DNA of 64,000 nucleotides. It comes from Bacillota bacterium (GTDB lineage: Bacteria; Bacillota; Bacilli; Alicyclobacillales; SLC66). How positions within the stretch are numbered: position 1 is the first letter of the stretch; the number at the start of each line of letters is the position of its first letter. The notes beneath the pieces were generated by a model. The model saw nothing but the letters and a program-made list of their open reading frames with translations, had not been told where the DNA came from and ran no database searches. Location of the stretch: NCBI GenBank assembly GCA_021846285.1, contig JAJZCB010000003.1:26634-90633 (forward strand). Reading direction: 5' to 3'. This document shows, piece after piece, positions 5,976 to 13,761 of this stretch. The position numbers and the translations under genes are program-made.

Positions 5976-7620
5976 TTTTCTCACCCCTCCCTCCTGGCGC
6001 CACCCAGATCTCCGCCGCGTCCATGAGCCACACGCCCTCACTTTGGGCCATGAGCGCGCGCAGTGCTTCTCCAGCAATAGCGCGGGCGGCGGGCGGTGGC
6101 ACGTCATTGCCAATGCGCTCCCGCCATTTCGCGTCCGACTTTCCGACGAGTTGGAACGGCGTGCCATCCGGCAGGTGAGTAGGAAAGCCTTGGAGCATCG
6201 CCAACTCGTATGTGGTGAGTGGGCGGTGCCAGGTTCCGTCTTCCGCGATGGCCACCCAGACGCCATTATCGGTGTCGTCAGGAATGCGCGGGTCGGCGAC
6301 CGCTCCCGCACTGGCGTGGATGTCTCCGGCGCCAATCACAGTTCTGGCGGGTTCATTCCATCCTTGAACACCCATTGTTCCTGAACGCGGCGCGCAACCA
6401 AGACGCGGATCCGCGATTGACGCCGATGTGTTCATGATCCTGGCCGCACCCCGAACTGTCGGCGCAGCCTTTTCCCAATCCAGCACCCCGTAGCCACCTG
6501 GATGTCCTTGCGCCTTCACGCGGGGGTCTGCCACGCTGATCAGCCCGTTCGCGACGTGTGTTGCGCCAGTCACCGTGCCAGACGGCTCCGTCCAGTGCGT
6601 CAGTCGATAGTGCGTGGTGTGGCGTGTCTTTTCGTCGTTGTTTTCGAAACGCGGATCGGCAATTGCAGCTGCCGCGTTGCTCCGCCCCCACCCCGCAGCG
6701 CCGGTCACAGCGCCACTTGGTTCGTTCCAAGCCTGCACACCCATCGCCCCAGCTCCTCGCGGTGTGTATTCCAAGCGATACGCCGTGTGGTCGATCCGCT
6801 GCAGGTCACGCCAGTCCCCACCGGCCGGAATCAGTGCGAGTCGCACCCACGTTTTCCACGCGAGGCGCGGCATCCGGTGCAGCGGCCCGCCCGCCGGATC
6901 ATCAGGCATCGGGAGCGGCCCAATCACCTGGCCGATGGCGCGTACACGCTGTTTGGTCGGGAGACGCACGAAGCTGTCCAGTTTTTGCGGCAGTCGCGCC
7001 AAGAGCAGATAGCGCCTGCGATGCTGTGCGAGTCCGCCCAGCTCACCGCAGTCGTGGGTCCGGTCGTCAAACATGTATCCAACGCGGGTGAGCATCGCGC
7101 GAATCTCCGAGAGAAGCGCGTTGCCGCGTGTTTGGATGCGCGGAACGTTCTCGAACAAGATCAACGACGGCAGGTCGTCCTCGAACGCCTGGATCGTCAG
7201 TCGCAGTCCACGCACCGTGAGGCGATTGAGCGCTTGATACTTGTCTCCAGCGGCGCATTGCTGCGGCAGGAGTCCGGAGAACCCCTTACACGGTGCAGAC
7301 AGAAAGACCACATCCGGTGTCTCCCCATCCGTCGCACGCCAGATGTCGTAAGACGTGGCTTCCGTCCAGTCTGCTGGAGGCTCCTGGCCGTGGAAAGCGA
7401 CGTAATCCTCACGCGCGAACAGGTCCATCTCAACGGCCGGCGCACTCGTGATGCGTCGGAAGTCCTCACACGCCTGCGGATCTACGTCGATCCCGCCCAG
7501 CGTCTCGAAATGGCCCATCCGACCCCCGAATTCCTCGCGGGCTTGCTGAAATCCCAGCGCCCCGCCGCCAATGCCTGAAAACAAATGGAGCACGGTATAT
7601 ATACGTTCTGAGTTAATCAT
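5956..7620 (-). CDS. DNA C5-cytosine methyltransferase with repeat insert
   Basis: 554 residues. All main motifs of the family are visible: I (LHLFSGIGGGALGF), IV with the catalytic Cys (APCKGFSG, Cys about 111), VI (FENVPR), VIII (QHRRRYLLLAR), IX (RPLTTYELAMLQGFP) and X (GNDVPPPAARAIAGEAL). Between VIII and IX, residues about 293-445 hold four copies of a roughly 35-residue unit, W-x-E-P-x-x-T-V-x-G-A followed by (V/I)ADPR. The insert occupies the target-recognition region and resembles multiplied copies of the segment that normally precedes motif IX. The ATG at 7620 has GGGAGGG 8 nt upstream. Presumed modification of phage DNA. Confidence 0.85.
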   Translation of the reverse strand: MINSERIYTVLHLFSGIGGGALGFQQAREEFGGRMGHFETLGGIDVDPQACEDFRRITSAPAVEMDLFAREDYVAFHGQEPPADWTEATSYDIWRATDGETPDVVFLSAPCKGFSGLLPQQCAAGDKYQALNRLTVRGLRLTIQAFEDDLPSLILFENVPRIQTRGNALLSEIRAMLTRVGYMFDDRTHDCGELGGLAQHRRRYLLLARLPQKLDSFVRLPTKQRVRAIGQVIGPLPMPDDPAGGPLHRMPRLAWKTWVRLALIPAGGDWRDLQRIDHTAYRLEYTPRGAGAMGVQAWNEPSGAVTGAAGWGRSNAAAAIADPRFENNDEKTRHTTHYRLTHWTEPSGTVTGATHVANGLISVADPRVKAQGHPGGYGVLDWEKAAPTVRGAARIMNTSASIADPRLGCAPRSGTMGVQGWNEPARTVIGAGDIHASAGAVADPRIPDDTDNGVWVAIAEDGTWHRPLTTYELAMLQGFPTHLPDGTPFQLVGKSDAKWRERIGNDVPPPAARAIAGEALRALMAQSEGVWLMDAAEIWVAPGGRGEKNAPSRI

Positions 7621-7640
7621 GTTCTTGCCCTCCCACCCAC

Positions 7641-8027
7641 TCACCACCACATCATGACGCCACCATTTGACGGATCGACCCATAATTGCAACGTGCGATC
7701 ATACGATGTGCTCCGCTTTCCCCGCAATACCACCTCCACGACCCGCCATCCCTCGTATGACCCGCTCGCTCTCAGATCGATGACATCCACCACGTTTCGC
7801 GCCCCATACCGAGCGTCCATGATGGCGATCTCTTGGGCATAGCGCGTTGTCCAGTGCACATGGTAGGCCGTGATGGCTGCCACAATGCACAAAAGCATCG
7901 CGAGAGGGGGAAGCCAGAGGAGAGGCTTATTTGATCCCCAAATAAAGTCGTCTCTTAAGAACATCACTACAATGAGTGAAACGAAGCCGGAGAAAATGCC
8001 CACACCGATCAAGAAACCCAGCAACAC
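7641..8027 (-). CDS. Phage membrane protein, two TM helices
   Basis: 128 residues with two N-terminal membrane helices (FLIGVGIFSGFVSLIVVMFL and LLWLPPLAMLLCIVAAITAY) and a soluble C-terminal half of about 70 residues with a beta-type pattern (WRVVEVVLRGKRS, LQLWVDPSNGG). Start is TTG at 8027 or the adjacent in-frame GTG at 8030, both after GGGAGG. No known family. Confidence 0.55.
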   Translation of the reverse strand: MLLGFLIGVGIFSGFVSLIVVMFLRDDFIWGSNKPLLWLPPLAMLLCIVAAITAYHVHWTTRYAQEIAIMDARYGARNVVDVIDLRASGSYEGWRVVEVVLRGKRSTSYDRTLQLWVDPSNGGVMMWW

Positions 8028-8057
8028 ACCCAGCCTCCCTCATCGCAACATGAAATT

Positions 8058-8303
8058 TCATGCTCGCGATTCCTCTTCACGCGCGGTGGCAATATCACCT
8101 TCTGAGAAACCCTCCTCGAAGTAGTCAGGATTCTCGCGCAACCATTCCTCGCATTCATTGCAGAGATAGTAAGCGCTGAAGTCCCACCCCGCTTTCGCCA
8201 CGGTGTACGTGACGTATTCTCCTGCGGGAATGGCCTCAAGACAGCCGATGCAAACATGCGGCAGGCGCGTGCGAACGGAACGACTCGTGATCCACCAGCT
8301 CAA
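8058..8303 (-). CDS. Small zinc-ribbon phage protein
   Basis: 81 residues from a TTG 8 nt after GGGAGGTGA. Two Cys pairs (CIGC near residue 18 and CNEC near 48) form a probable zinc site around a Tyr-rich segment. The C-terminus is acidic (NPDYFEEGFSEGD). Similar small proteins occur in many phage early regions; no function is established. Confidence 0.6.
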   Translation of the reverse strand: MSWWITSRSVRTRLPHVCIGCLEAIPAGEYVTYTVAKAGWDFSAYYLCNECEEWLRENPDYFEEGFSEGDIATAREEESRA

Positions 8304-8336
8304 GTTAGCTCACCTCCCACGAAGATTTCCTGCGCT

Positions 8337-8522
8337 TCACAATCGCGCCGTCCCGAACGGATAATCGACCATACGGCGTCCCGGCAGGGAGTCAGCGGCA
8401 TGCTGCCGGCCGCCATGCGCCGCGCCGCAGCATGGGCAGCTGGGGTGAACCGCGCTGGACCGAAAGACCTTTTTGCACTTGCGGCATGTCAAGACGATAA
8501 CCTCGCGTCTCGCATTGGTCAT
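8337..8522 (-). CDS. Small zinc-ribbon protein (61 aa)
   Basis: 61 residues. The ATG overlaps the stop of the upstream gene (ATGA). CRKC at residue 13 and CPCC near residue 29 make a classic zinc-ribbon spacing; a His-rich turn follows (AAHGGRQHAAD). Probably a nucleic-acid-binding or adaptor microprotein. Confidence 0.55.
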   Translation of the reverse strand: MTNARREVIVLTCRKCKKVFRSSAVHPSCPCCGAAHGGRQHAADSLPGRRMVDYPFGTARL

Positions 8523-8920
8523 GGCTGCCCCTCAGTTCTGCGGGTGGAATAGGAAACTGAAATCGTCCGCTCATAGTGGAATGCCCGGTCGCAACTCTCA
8601 CATGTTGCCTCCCCGTCAGTTCCGGCGAACTCCCACGAGTCCGAGTAGTGATACCCGCAGTAAGGGCAGATGACCCCATCGGTTCCTTGCGTTTCCTGGG
8701 GATCTGCGTAGGGGGACTCGGAAACTGCCAATCTCCTTTTATCAATCTGGTTCAATAAGTGCGCTCGGGCACACGCGGAACATAAACGTGCTAAGTCATA
8801 CGGAAACGGAAAGCCACTAGTCAGCGGAAAATACTCCCCTGGCCCATTCTTTTGGTGACAACATTGACATTCATAGTCTCCGGCCGGATGCTTGACCTGC
8901 CGCGTTGCTTCTGCAGACAT
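8519..8920 (-). CDS. Phage protein with two zinc ribbons
   Basis: 133 residues from the ATG at 8920; a GTG at 8935 overlapping the previous stop is an alternative. Four Cys pairs are visible: CQCC, CSAC, CPYC and CESC, suggesting two zinc ribbons. The second (CPYCGYHYSDSWEF then ATCESCDRAF) is like those of phage DNA-associated proteins. It is coupled to a 61-residue Zn-ribbon gene downstream. Function unknown. Confidence 0.6.
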   Translation of the reverse strand: MSAEATRQVKHPAGDYECQCCHQKNGPGEYFPLTSGFPFPYDLARLCSACARAHLLNQIDKRRLAVSESPYADPQETQGTDGVICPYCGYHYSDSWEFAGTDGEATCESCDRAFHYERTISVSYSTRRTEGQP

Positions 8921-8927
8921 GGCGTGA

Positions 8928-9167
8928 CTATTCACGGACGACCATCCCCTCTCTGGAATTCTCGAACCCAAAACGGACAACCGGCACGATCTCCGGTGTC
9001 CAAAATGGAAAATGTGGACGACGAGACTGCTTTTCAGCGAGCTCATAGCTGGCGCACCAGTTCGTATTCACAACTACGCCGTCGCGAACCCACATCACCG
9101 CGTGGGTATACGTCCATGCGCTCCTGCGGATCGACATGCCCTCCGGGCATTCTGCCTTGTATATCAT
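8928..9167 (-). CDS. Small hypothetical phage protein (79 aa)
   Basis: 79 residues, start chosen at the ATG 6 nt after GGAGGG. Pattern suggests a compact beta fold (YTHAVMWVRDGVVVNTNWCA). No transmembrane segment or zinc site. Unknown function. Confidence 0.5.
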   Translation of the reverse strand: MIYKAECPEGMSIRRSAWTYTHAVMWVRDGVVVNTNWCASYELAEKQSRRPHFPFWTPEIVPVVRFGFENSREGMVVRE

Positions 9168-9202
9168 GATCATCCCTCCAAGTCTCGATTTGAGATTGTC
9201 GG

Positions 9203-10012
9203 TTACTTCTTTAGGTGCACCGCAAGTTTACGGTCGATGTACCCTTGCAGATGCACCAAAATATCCGAGTCACCGAGCAAGTCCTCCAGTTCCATCCAAC
9301 TCCCCCCAAGAGCCTCCAAGACCAAATCAAACGATAGAAGAAGAGATTCATTGCGATGCAATTTCGTGGCAGGAATAATTTTTTGGCCCGTTCCCTCAAT
9401 CCACTGGTGGATCGCCCGCAGCGGAATCTGGATCATCACGCATGATTCGTCGGCGCTAGGCCCTGGACACTCCTGCGATTGATCAACCGCAGCGACTGCT
9501 GCAACTGGCGCCGTCGGCTCTGTGGAGTCGGACATGTGGTCGACAGAAGTGTCCAAGGCGGCGAGCGCCGCGGTTTCGTCTTCCTCAGTGAGTAATCGCC
9601 ATTTCCCCCGCATGGCACGGAGAGTGCGATGTGTGAAACCAAAGTCTTTTTCTATTTGCTCTGGCGTCTGCCCTTGCTGGCGAAGAGCGAGGTAATTGGC
9701 TCGCCTCAATGGTGGGGGTAGTGCGCTCACGGTGTACTCAACCTCCTCGGGTGCGGATTCAGGAACGAGAGTTTGTGCCCTTCCGGCCATCTGGTTCGTC
9801 GCGGCCTTTTCTCGTTCGATACTTGCTGCCAAGGTCAAGGGGTTTGGCCGACAAAGCGGTGGAGCGCTGGACGAGGCCAGTGGGGGACATCGGAGGTTGA
9901 ACTCCTCCAGTTCCTTGGGCGATAGTCGATACTGAGTGATTGGTCCAGCTCCCATGGACCGTCGTGAGCCAAAACGAAGATCATCTACAACCTCGGATCG
10001 GACCACTATCAT
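9203..10012 (-). CDS. Phage protein with helix-turn-helix segment
   Basis: 269 residues; the ATG overlaps the preceding stop (ATGA) and follows GGGGAG at 9 nt. A central segment (LPPPLRRANYLALRQQGQTP, EQIEKDFGFTHRTLRAM) reads as a helix-turn-helix, preceded and followed by low-complexity Ala/Pro/Glu linkers. The C-terminal 80 residues are helical (LSFDLVLEALGGSWMELEDL). The role may be regulatory or replicative; the family is not recognised. Confidence 0.5.
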   Translation of the reverse strand: MIVVRSEVVDDLRFGSRRSMGAGPITQYRLSPKELEEFNLRCPPLASSSAPPLCRPNPLTLAASIEREKAATNQMAGRAQTLVPESAPEEVEYTVSALPPPLRRANYLALRQQGQTPEQIEKDFGFTHRTLRAMRGKWRLLTEEDETAALAALDTSVDHMSDSTEPTAPVAAVAAVDQSQECPGPSADESCVMIQIPLRAIHQWIEGTGQKIIPATKLHRNESLLLSFDLVLEALGGSWMELEDLLGDSDILVHLQGYIDRKLAVHLKK

Positions 10013-10227
10013 CCGTGATTCACTCCCCAAATGATCGCCGCGTACCATACAAGCAGTATTGCGATGGGTAAAATAATTTCTAAGATCGGATCGAGTCTGA
10101 CTGACCGTCTGCGCAATCTGTATTTATATCCCTTCCACCACGCGCCTTGCTTTGACCCAGTAGCAGTCGCCTGGCCCATCAAGCTCTCAGACCCGCAAGA
10201 GGTCATCCAGTTGGTTGGGTTGTTCAA
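10009..10227 (-). CDS. Small phage membrane protein (72 aa)
   Basis: TTG-initiated, with AAGGAGAAAGGG upstream. The N-terminal half is polar and basic (YKYRLRRRSVRL), the C-terminal third a single membrane helix (ILEIILPIAILLVWYAAIIW). Overlaps the next gene by ATGA. Function unknown. Confidence 0.5.
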   Translation of the reverse strand: MNNPTNWMTSCGSESLMGQATATGSKQGAWWKGYKYRLRRRSVRLDPILEIILPIAILLVWYAAIIWGVNHG

Positions 10228-10323
10228 GATCCCTTTCTCCTTTCTCTGCTCTTTAGAGCCTGTCCGATTTGTGGGTGCTGCGGATCGCAGCCCTATGACC
10301 TTGCGAAACGATCCGCGAAACTC

Positions 10324-10488
10324 TTACGCCTCCTGTTTTTGCGCCACCTTCAATTCTAAAAAGCGATCTCGCTCGTCCAGGTCGTCGGCGATCCGGTGCC
10401 CCATAGCGACCATTGCCGCAGTATGTTTCTCGGTCCACTTTCCGATGATCGTGACTTTCATTTCCGGAAGCTCCTTTTTGGGTCGCAT
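10324..10488 (-). CDS. Small hypothetical phage protein (54 aa)
   Basis: 54 residues from an ATG after GGAGGTGGGAGGAG; a second ATG nine codons later also has a GGAG site. Helical and charged (HRIADDLDERDRFLELKVAQ). Second or third gene of the leftward early operon; function unknown. Confidence 0.45.
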   Translation of the reverse strand: MRPKKELPEMKVTIIGKWTEKHTAAMVAMGHRIADDLDERDRFLELKVAQKQEA

Positions 10489-10549
10489 GACTCCTCCCAC
10501 CTCCTGCGAAAAGATATGCGCTGCTGCTCGGACGGGTGACGGCCGAATG

Positions 10550-10771
10550 TCACGCGCCTGCTTCGGATACTTCCTCTTTCCAATCCTTGAGACTGTAGTG
10601 TAAAATATCGGTAATAGAAGCAATATCCTCGACCCGAAGCGTCGTGTCCTTCGTGAGGTCGTTTAGGATCGCGGCGGCGTAATTTAAGCGGTAGACGACC
10701 CGAGCAAGGGGATGCAATTCGCCCCCTGAAGCCTCCTTTGGATGGGTAGGAAACTCCTCATGATCAGGCAC
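10550..10771 (-). CDS. Small hypothetical phage early protein (73 aa)
   Basis: 73 residues from a GTG that overlaps the Cro-like gene stop (GTGCCTGA) and lies 9 nt after GGGGAGG. A helical protein (ARVVYRLNYAAAILNDLTKD). Translational coupling to the Cro-like repressor suggests an early role, but no family is recognised. Confidence 0.5.
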   Translation of the reverse strand: MPDHEEFPTHPKEASGGELHPLARVVYRLNYAAAILNDLTKDTTLRVEDIASITDILHYSLKDWKEEVSEAGA

Positions 10772-10979
10772 GGTCTCTTTCCTCCCCTCGCGCATCGGCG
10801 AAAAACAAATAATCGACCGAGACGCCAAAGTAATTCGCGAGCTTGGCTTGCAAGTCTCTGCGGGGGAACCGCTCCCCATTTTCAACCATGGCATATGTCG
10901 TTCTCGGAACACCTAGATCGGCTGCCACCTGCGTCTGGGTCCTCTTTCCCCTTAATCTTGCGATCCGGACATTCTTCAT
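10764..10979 (-). CDS. Cro-like Xre-family repressor
   Basis: 71-residue single-domain HTH protein (IARLRGKRTQTQVAADLGVP, RTTYAMVENGERFPRRDLQA, then LANYFGVSVDYLF), the standard Xre fold used by phage Cro proteins. It is the first gene of the leftward early operon and diverges from the CI-like gene at 11127. A 14-bp inverted repeat lies in the shared control region. Expected to shut down the rightward lysogeny promoter. Confidence 0.8.
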   Translation of the reverse strand: MKNVRIARLRGKRTQTQVAADLGVPRTTYAMVENGERFPRRDLQAKLANYFGVSVDYLFFADARGEERDRA

Positions 10980-10993
10980 TTCCTCACTCCCTC

Positions 10994-11032
10994 AGTCCTT
11001 TACTGTGTCTAATTTAGCCACAGTAAAGGACT
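10994..11032. promoter_or_regulatory. Palindromic operator of the lysogeny switch
   Basis: Perfect 14-bp inverted repeat (AGTCCTTTACTGTG and its complement) separated by 11 bases, in the gap between the divergent Cro-like and CI-like genes. Further half-site-like words (AAAAGGAC, AAAAGACAC) follow toward 11080. The repeat overlaps the leftward promoter, fitting a repressor operator. Confidence 0.65.
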
Positions 11033-11040
11033 AAAGTCAA
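11011..11040 (-). promoter_or_regulatory. Leftward early promoter (sigma-A type)
   Basis: On the minus strand TTGACT, an 18-base spacer and TAAATT precede the Cro-like gene by about 30 bases. The operator palindrome covers the spacer and the -10 region. Confidence 0.5.
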
Positions 11041-11126
11041 GTATATAAAACACTAAAAAGGACGTTAAAAGACACAAAAAGGAAATTCACATTTCGTGTC
11101 GAAATTGGAACGAGGGGAGGCGCCAT

Positions 11127-11492
11127 ATGGAACAGTTTGGGGATAAAATCATCAAGTTGCGCGCAATCAAAGGACTCTCGCAACAAGAGTTGGCGGACAA
11201 AATAGGCATTAAACGAAGTTCTTTGGGAATGTATGAAAGAAATGAACGCAAGCCAGGATTCAATGTGCTCAGGAAATTCGCGAATTACTTCGCCGTCAGT
11301 ACGGATTATCTAATGGGATTGAATGATGATTCATCTGGAGAACTGGAATATCAAGAATTGCTTGCGGAGGCGACTGCCAAAGCAGAGGAACTAAAAGCCT
11401 CCGCTCTACTCCGGGCCCAAGCGGGAAGCAAAGAAAGTCTACGGGACCTGATTAAAATTCTCGACGCCTTTAAGCGCGATATGGAGGATTAA
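11127..11492 (+). CDS. CI-like Xre-family repressor
   Basis: 121 residues: an N-terminal Xre HTH (IIKLRAIKGLSQQELADKIG, then KRSSLGMYERNERKPGFNVL, FANYFAVSTDYLMG) and a helical C-terminal part of 50 residues with no peptidase domain. ATG 6 nt after GGGGAGG. The next gene, 2 nt downstream, encodes an ImmA-type protease, the usual partner that cleaves such repressors (as in ICEBs1 ImmR/ImmA). Expected to maintain lysogeny. Confidence 0.8.
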   Translation: MEQFGDKIIKLRAIKGLSQQELADKIGIKRSSLGMYERNERKPGFNVLRKFANYFAVSTDYLMGLNDDSSGELEYQELLAEATAKAEELKASALLRAQAGSKESLRDLIKILDAFKRDMED

Positions 11493-11493
11493 T

Positions 11494-12153
11494 TTGCGGG
11501 CGACCATAGAGGCCAAGGCACTCGAAGTGCTCTTTACCTGCGGCATTCCCTTGTCGAATACACTGGAGACTAATCCCATTTCCCTGCGCACTATATTCGC
11601 CCGCTACCCTCACCTTATTCTGCGATTTACGGATCTCTCCCCCACAACCGATGGGGCATACGTCAGGAATGAAAGGGCCCACGCGATCTACATAAACCGA
11701 AAGCGCCCCTATGTACGGCGACGATTTTCACTAGCGCACGAGTTTGGCCATTACATCCTGGGCCATCCCTCGAGTACGTCTACATTCGGATCTCGGAACC
11801 ACTGGACAGAGGTACAAGCCAATCAATTCGCAGCTTTTTTACTTATGCCCCGCGAGCTGGTGAAATTACTGAACAGGCGAATGTGTTCGATCGCGGAAAT
11901 CGCGCTCTGGTTCCGCGTTTCCGAGCTGGCCATGGCGATCCGTATGGACGAGTTGGGACTGCGAGCCTTCGAGACCCGGCTGGTGCGCTTTCGCTATCAA
12001 CGTCTCCGCCAGAGCCTCCCTGCCAGGAAGGGTGGCGAGAAGTGGCTACAGGAACGGATCATTCGGGATTTGCGGTCCTTGGACTTTGAAACTCGAGCCC
12101 GAGTGATCCGCGCCTTTCTGCCGCTTCAAGGCAAGGAATGCGCCAAGGACTAA
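11494..12153 (+). CDS. ImmA/IrrE-family metallopeptidase
   Basis: 219 residues, TTG start 5 nt after GGAGG at the end of the repressor gene. The zinc-binding HEFGH motif lies near residue 86, with a downstream helix (WTEVQANQFAAFLLMPRELV) carrying the third ligand, as in ImmA. The C-terminal 70 residues are basic and helical, beyond the usual domain. Expected to cleave the upstream CI-like repressor after DNA damage or cell signalling and so induce the element. Confidence 0.85.
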   Translation: MRATIEAKALEVLFTCGIPLSNTLETNPISLRTIFARYPHLILRFTDLSPTTDGAYVRNERAHAIYINRKRPYVRRRFSLAHEFGHYILGHPSSTSTFGSRNHWTEVQANQFAAFLLMPRELVKLLNRRMCSIAEIALWFRVSELAMAIRMDELGLRAFETRLVRFRYQRLRQSLPARKGGEKWLQERIIRDLRSLDFETRARVIRAFLPLQGKECAKD

Positions 12154-12185
12154 ATGATTAATATTCGAATCATCGAAGGGAAAGG

Positions 12186-12896
12186 GTGTGCAGTGAATTG
12201 GCAAGACGAAAGAAGCAAGATTGGAGAGACCTCGTTCTAAGTTTGGGTGTCTTGGGGTCTATCTATGTAGGGTTTTCCGCGTGGGCACATGTGCATCCAC
12301 ATTGGCTAGCGCTCACTTATGGGTCACTACCTTTGGTCGCGTCGATCGTCCTCATGTTTCTCATAGACAAACTGATCCGTTCTCTCACTCCGAGCAAAAC
12401 AACTCAGCGCGGTTCCGAGCGCGTCTCAGCTGCGCCCCGACCAACTGGATCCCGTTCCGTGCGCCCAGATGAAGAAATACTGCGGGCTCCATTGGACGGC
12501 TTGAGTCCCTACGAATTTGAACACTTGCTGGCGCTCTATTTCCGGGACCATGGCTACCGAGTTGAGGAGAGAGGCGGCAGCGGTGACGGGGGCGTGGACC
12601 TGGTTCTGATCGACAAAGAATCCGGGGAGAGAATCGCGGTGCAAGCGAAACACTGGGCAGACCACAGGCTTGTCGGCCCTGATATCGTCAGGGCGCTCGA
12701 TTCCTCCCGAAAGAACACCAAACCTGCCTGCTACACCTCCTGGCTAATTACTACCTCTGATCTCACACAACAGGCGCGCAGAGAGGCAGATAGAAACCAC
12801 ATGCAGTACTGGCATGGTGGGCTCCTGAGCAGCGAGCTTTCTAAGTGGCCGAAGTGGCAGCCACCCGGAATGAAATCCAACCGCCGCCCGCGATGA
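12186..12896 (+). CDS. Membrane-anchored Mrr-like restriction endonuclease
   Basis: 236 residues from a GTG. Two N-terminal membrane helices (residues about 17-35 and 43-65) precede a Pro/Ser-rich linker, then an Mrr_cat-type nuclease domain from residue 100: SPYEFEHLLALYFRDHGYRV, GDGGVDLVL, then VQAKHW with the Q-x-K catalytic pattern. It cleaves DNA if active; the family includes restriction systems for modified DNA. It sits between the lysogeny genes and a toxin-antitoxin pair, a common place for lysogenic conversion or defence genes. A role in excluding other phages is inference. Confidence 0.7.
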   Translation: MCSELARRKKQDWRDLVLSLGVLGSIYVGFSAWAHVHPHWLALTYGSLPLVASIVLMFLIDKLIRSLTPSKTTQRGSERVSAAPRPTGSRSVRPDEEILRAPLDGLSPYEFEHLLALYFRDHGYRVEERGGSGDGGVDLVLIDKESGERIAVQAKHWADHRLVGPDIVRALDSSRKNTKPACYTSWLITTSDLTQQARREADRNHMQYWHGGLLSSELSKWPKWQPPGMKSNRRPR

Positions 12897-12929
12897 GGGC
12901 ATTTTGAGGCGCATATGGGTTTACCGCGA

Positions 12930-12958
12930 TTGACGCGGAGAATACATAAGATTACTAT
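12930..12958 (+). promoter_or_regulatory. Sigma-A promoter of the toxin-antitoxin pair
   Basis: TTGACG, a 17-base spacer and TACTAT, placed 15-25 bases ahead of the toxin start. Good match to the vegetative consensus. Confidence 0.6.
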
Positions 12959-12973
12959 AGAATCACAAGGCGG

Positions 12974-13279
12974 GTGGCATGGGTGAAAATCAGAAAAGTC
13001 AACATTCCGCCTAGCCGGGAAGATCATTTCTGGCAGGCACACCAAGTCACCAAAGACGATGTGATTCATGTGTTTGACGGTGGCCAAAAAAATGTATTTC
13101 TCCGCGTTCCGGATAAACAACCCGAATCGGATGGTACGTTATTAAAGGTGCTTGGCCGAGGTGAAGATGGACGGTATCTGACCGTGATTTTCCGCCTTTA
13201 TGAGGATTTTCACGCCTATGTGATCACCGCGCGCGACATGGATGACGCGGAACGCAGATTGTACGGGAGGAGGAGATGA
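12974..13279 (+). CDS. BrnT-like toxin (type II TA)
   Basis: 101 residues; start GTG at 12974 or more likely the GTG at 12983. The sequence has the layout of BrnT/COG2929-like RNases: N-terminal HFWQAHQVTKDDVIHVF, a central LGRGEDGRYLTVIF strand pair and terminal VITARDMDDAERRLY. It overlaps the next gene by 4 nt (ATGA). BrnT cleaves mRNA and is neutralised by the following DNA-binding antitoxin. Family assignment is by pattern only. Confidence 0.6.
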   Translation: MAWVKIRKVNIPPSREDHFWQAHQVTKDDVIHVFDGGQKNVFLRVPDKQPESDGTLLKVLGRGEDGRYLTVIFRLYEDFHAYVITARDMDDAERRLYGRRR

Positions 13280-13617
13280 ACATGAGGAAAGAACCGCTTC
13301 CGTTCGATCCGGACGATGATGCTTCGGTGGCAGAATACTTCGATCATCACTCGGGCGACGAGTTGGAATTGGAAGAGGTCGAGGTCGAACTGGTTAAACC
13401 ACTCGAAATCACAAGTGTTTCTGACGAGGAGTTTAAGAAGATGCGTCGACGCTCTGAGGAGGCCGAATCCAAGGGCTTGAACATCATCACGGTGCGCCTG
13501 TCTGACGACGACCTGGAAGGCCTCAAAGATTTGGCGAGCGACCAGGGTGTTGGCCATACAACGATGGCACGCATTGCGATCCATCGTTATATCGCGGCAG
13601 CAAGGAAAGCCAAATGA
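13276..13617 (+). CDS. BrnA/CopG-like antitoxin
   Basis: 113 residues. The N-terminal half is very acidic (DPDDDASVAEYFDHHSGDEL), fitting for toxin binding; the C-terminal part (NIITVRLSDDDLEGLKDLAS then GHTTMARIAIHRYI) is a ribbon-helix-helix-type DNA-binding segment as in BrnA. A GGAGGAG site favours the second ATG at 13282. Together with the upstream gene it should form an autoregulated addiction pair that stabilises the element. Confidence 0.6.
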   Translation: MNMRKEPLPFDPDDDASVAEYFDHHSGDELELEEVEVELVKPLEITSVSDEEFKKMRRRSEEAESKGLNIITVRLSDDDLEGLKDLASDQGVGHTTMARIAIHRYIAAARKAK

Positions 13618-13761
13618 GTGACCGAGCAAAATAGAGCGCCTCGGTAGCGCAAGAGGAAATCAAAAAAAAGGCGTCGGACCGACTATCGTGGCGCGTCGGC
13701 ACGCTTAAGAATCGGTCAAACGGATTATCCGTGGGGCAAACCAATGTATAGGAAGGATGCG

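Noticed and set aside
6502..7578. Long plus-strand open frame opposite the cytosine methylase
   Set aside because: Basic, Cys/Arg-rich composition without a ribosome site or family signal; the minus strand carries all C5-methylase motifs.
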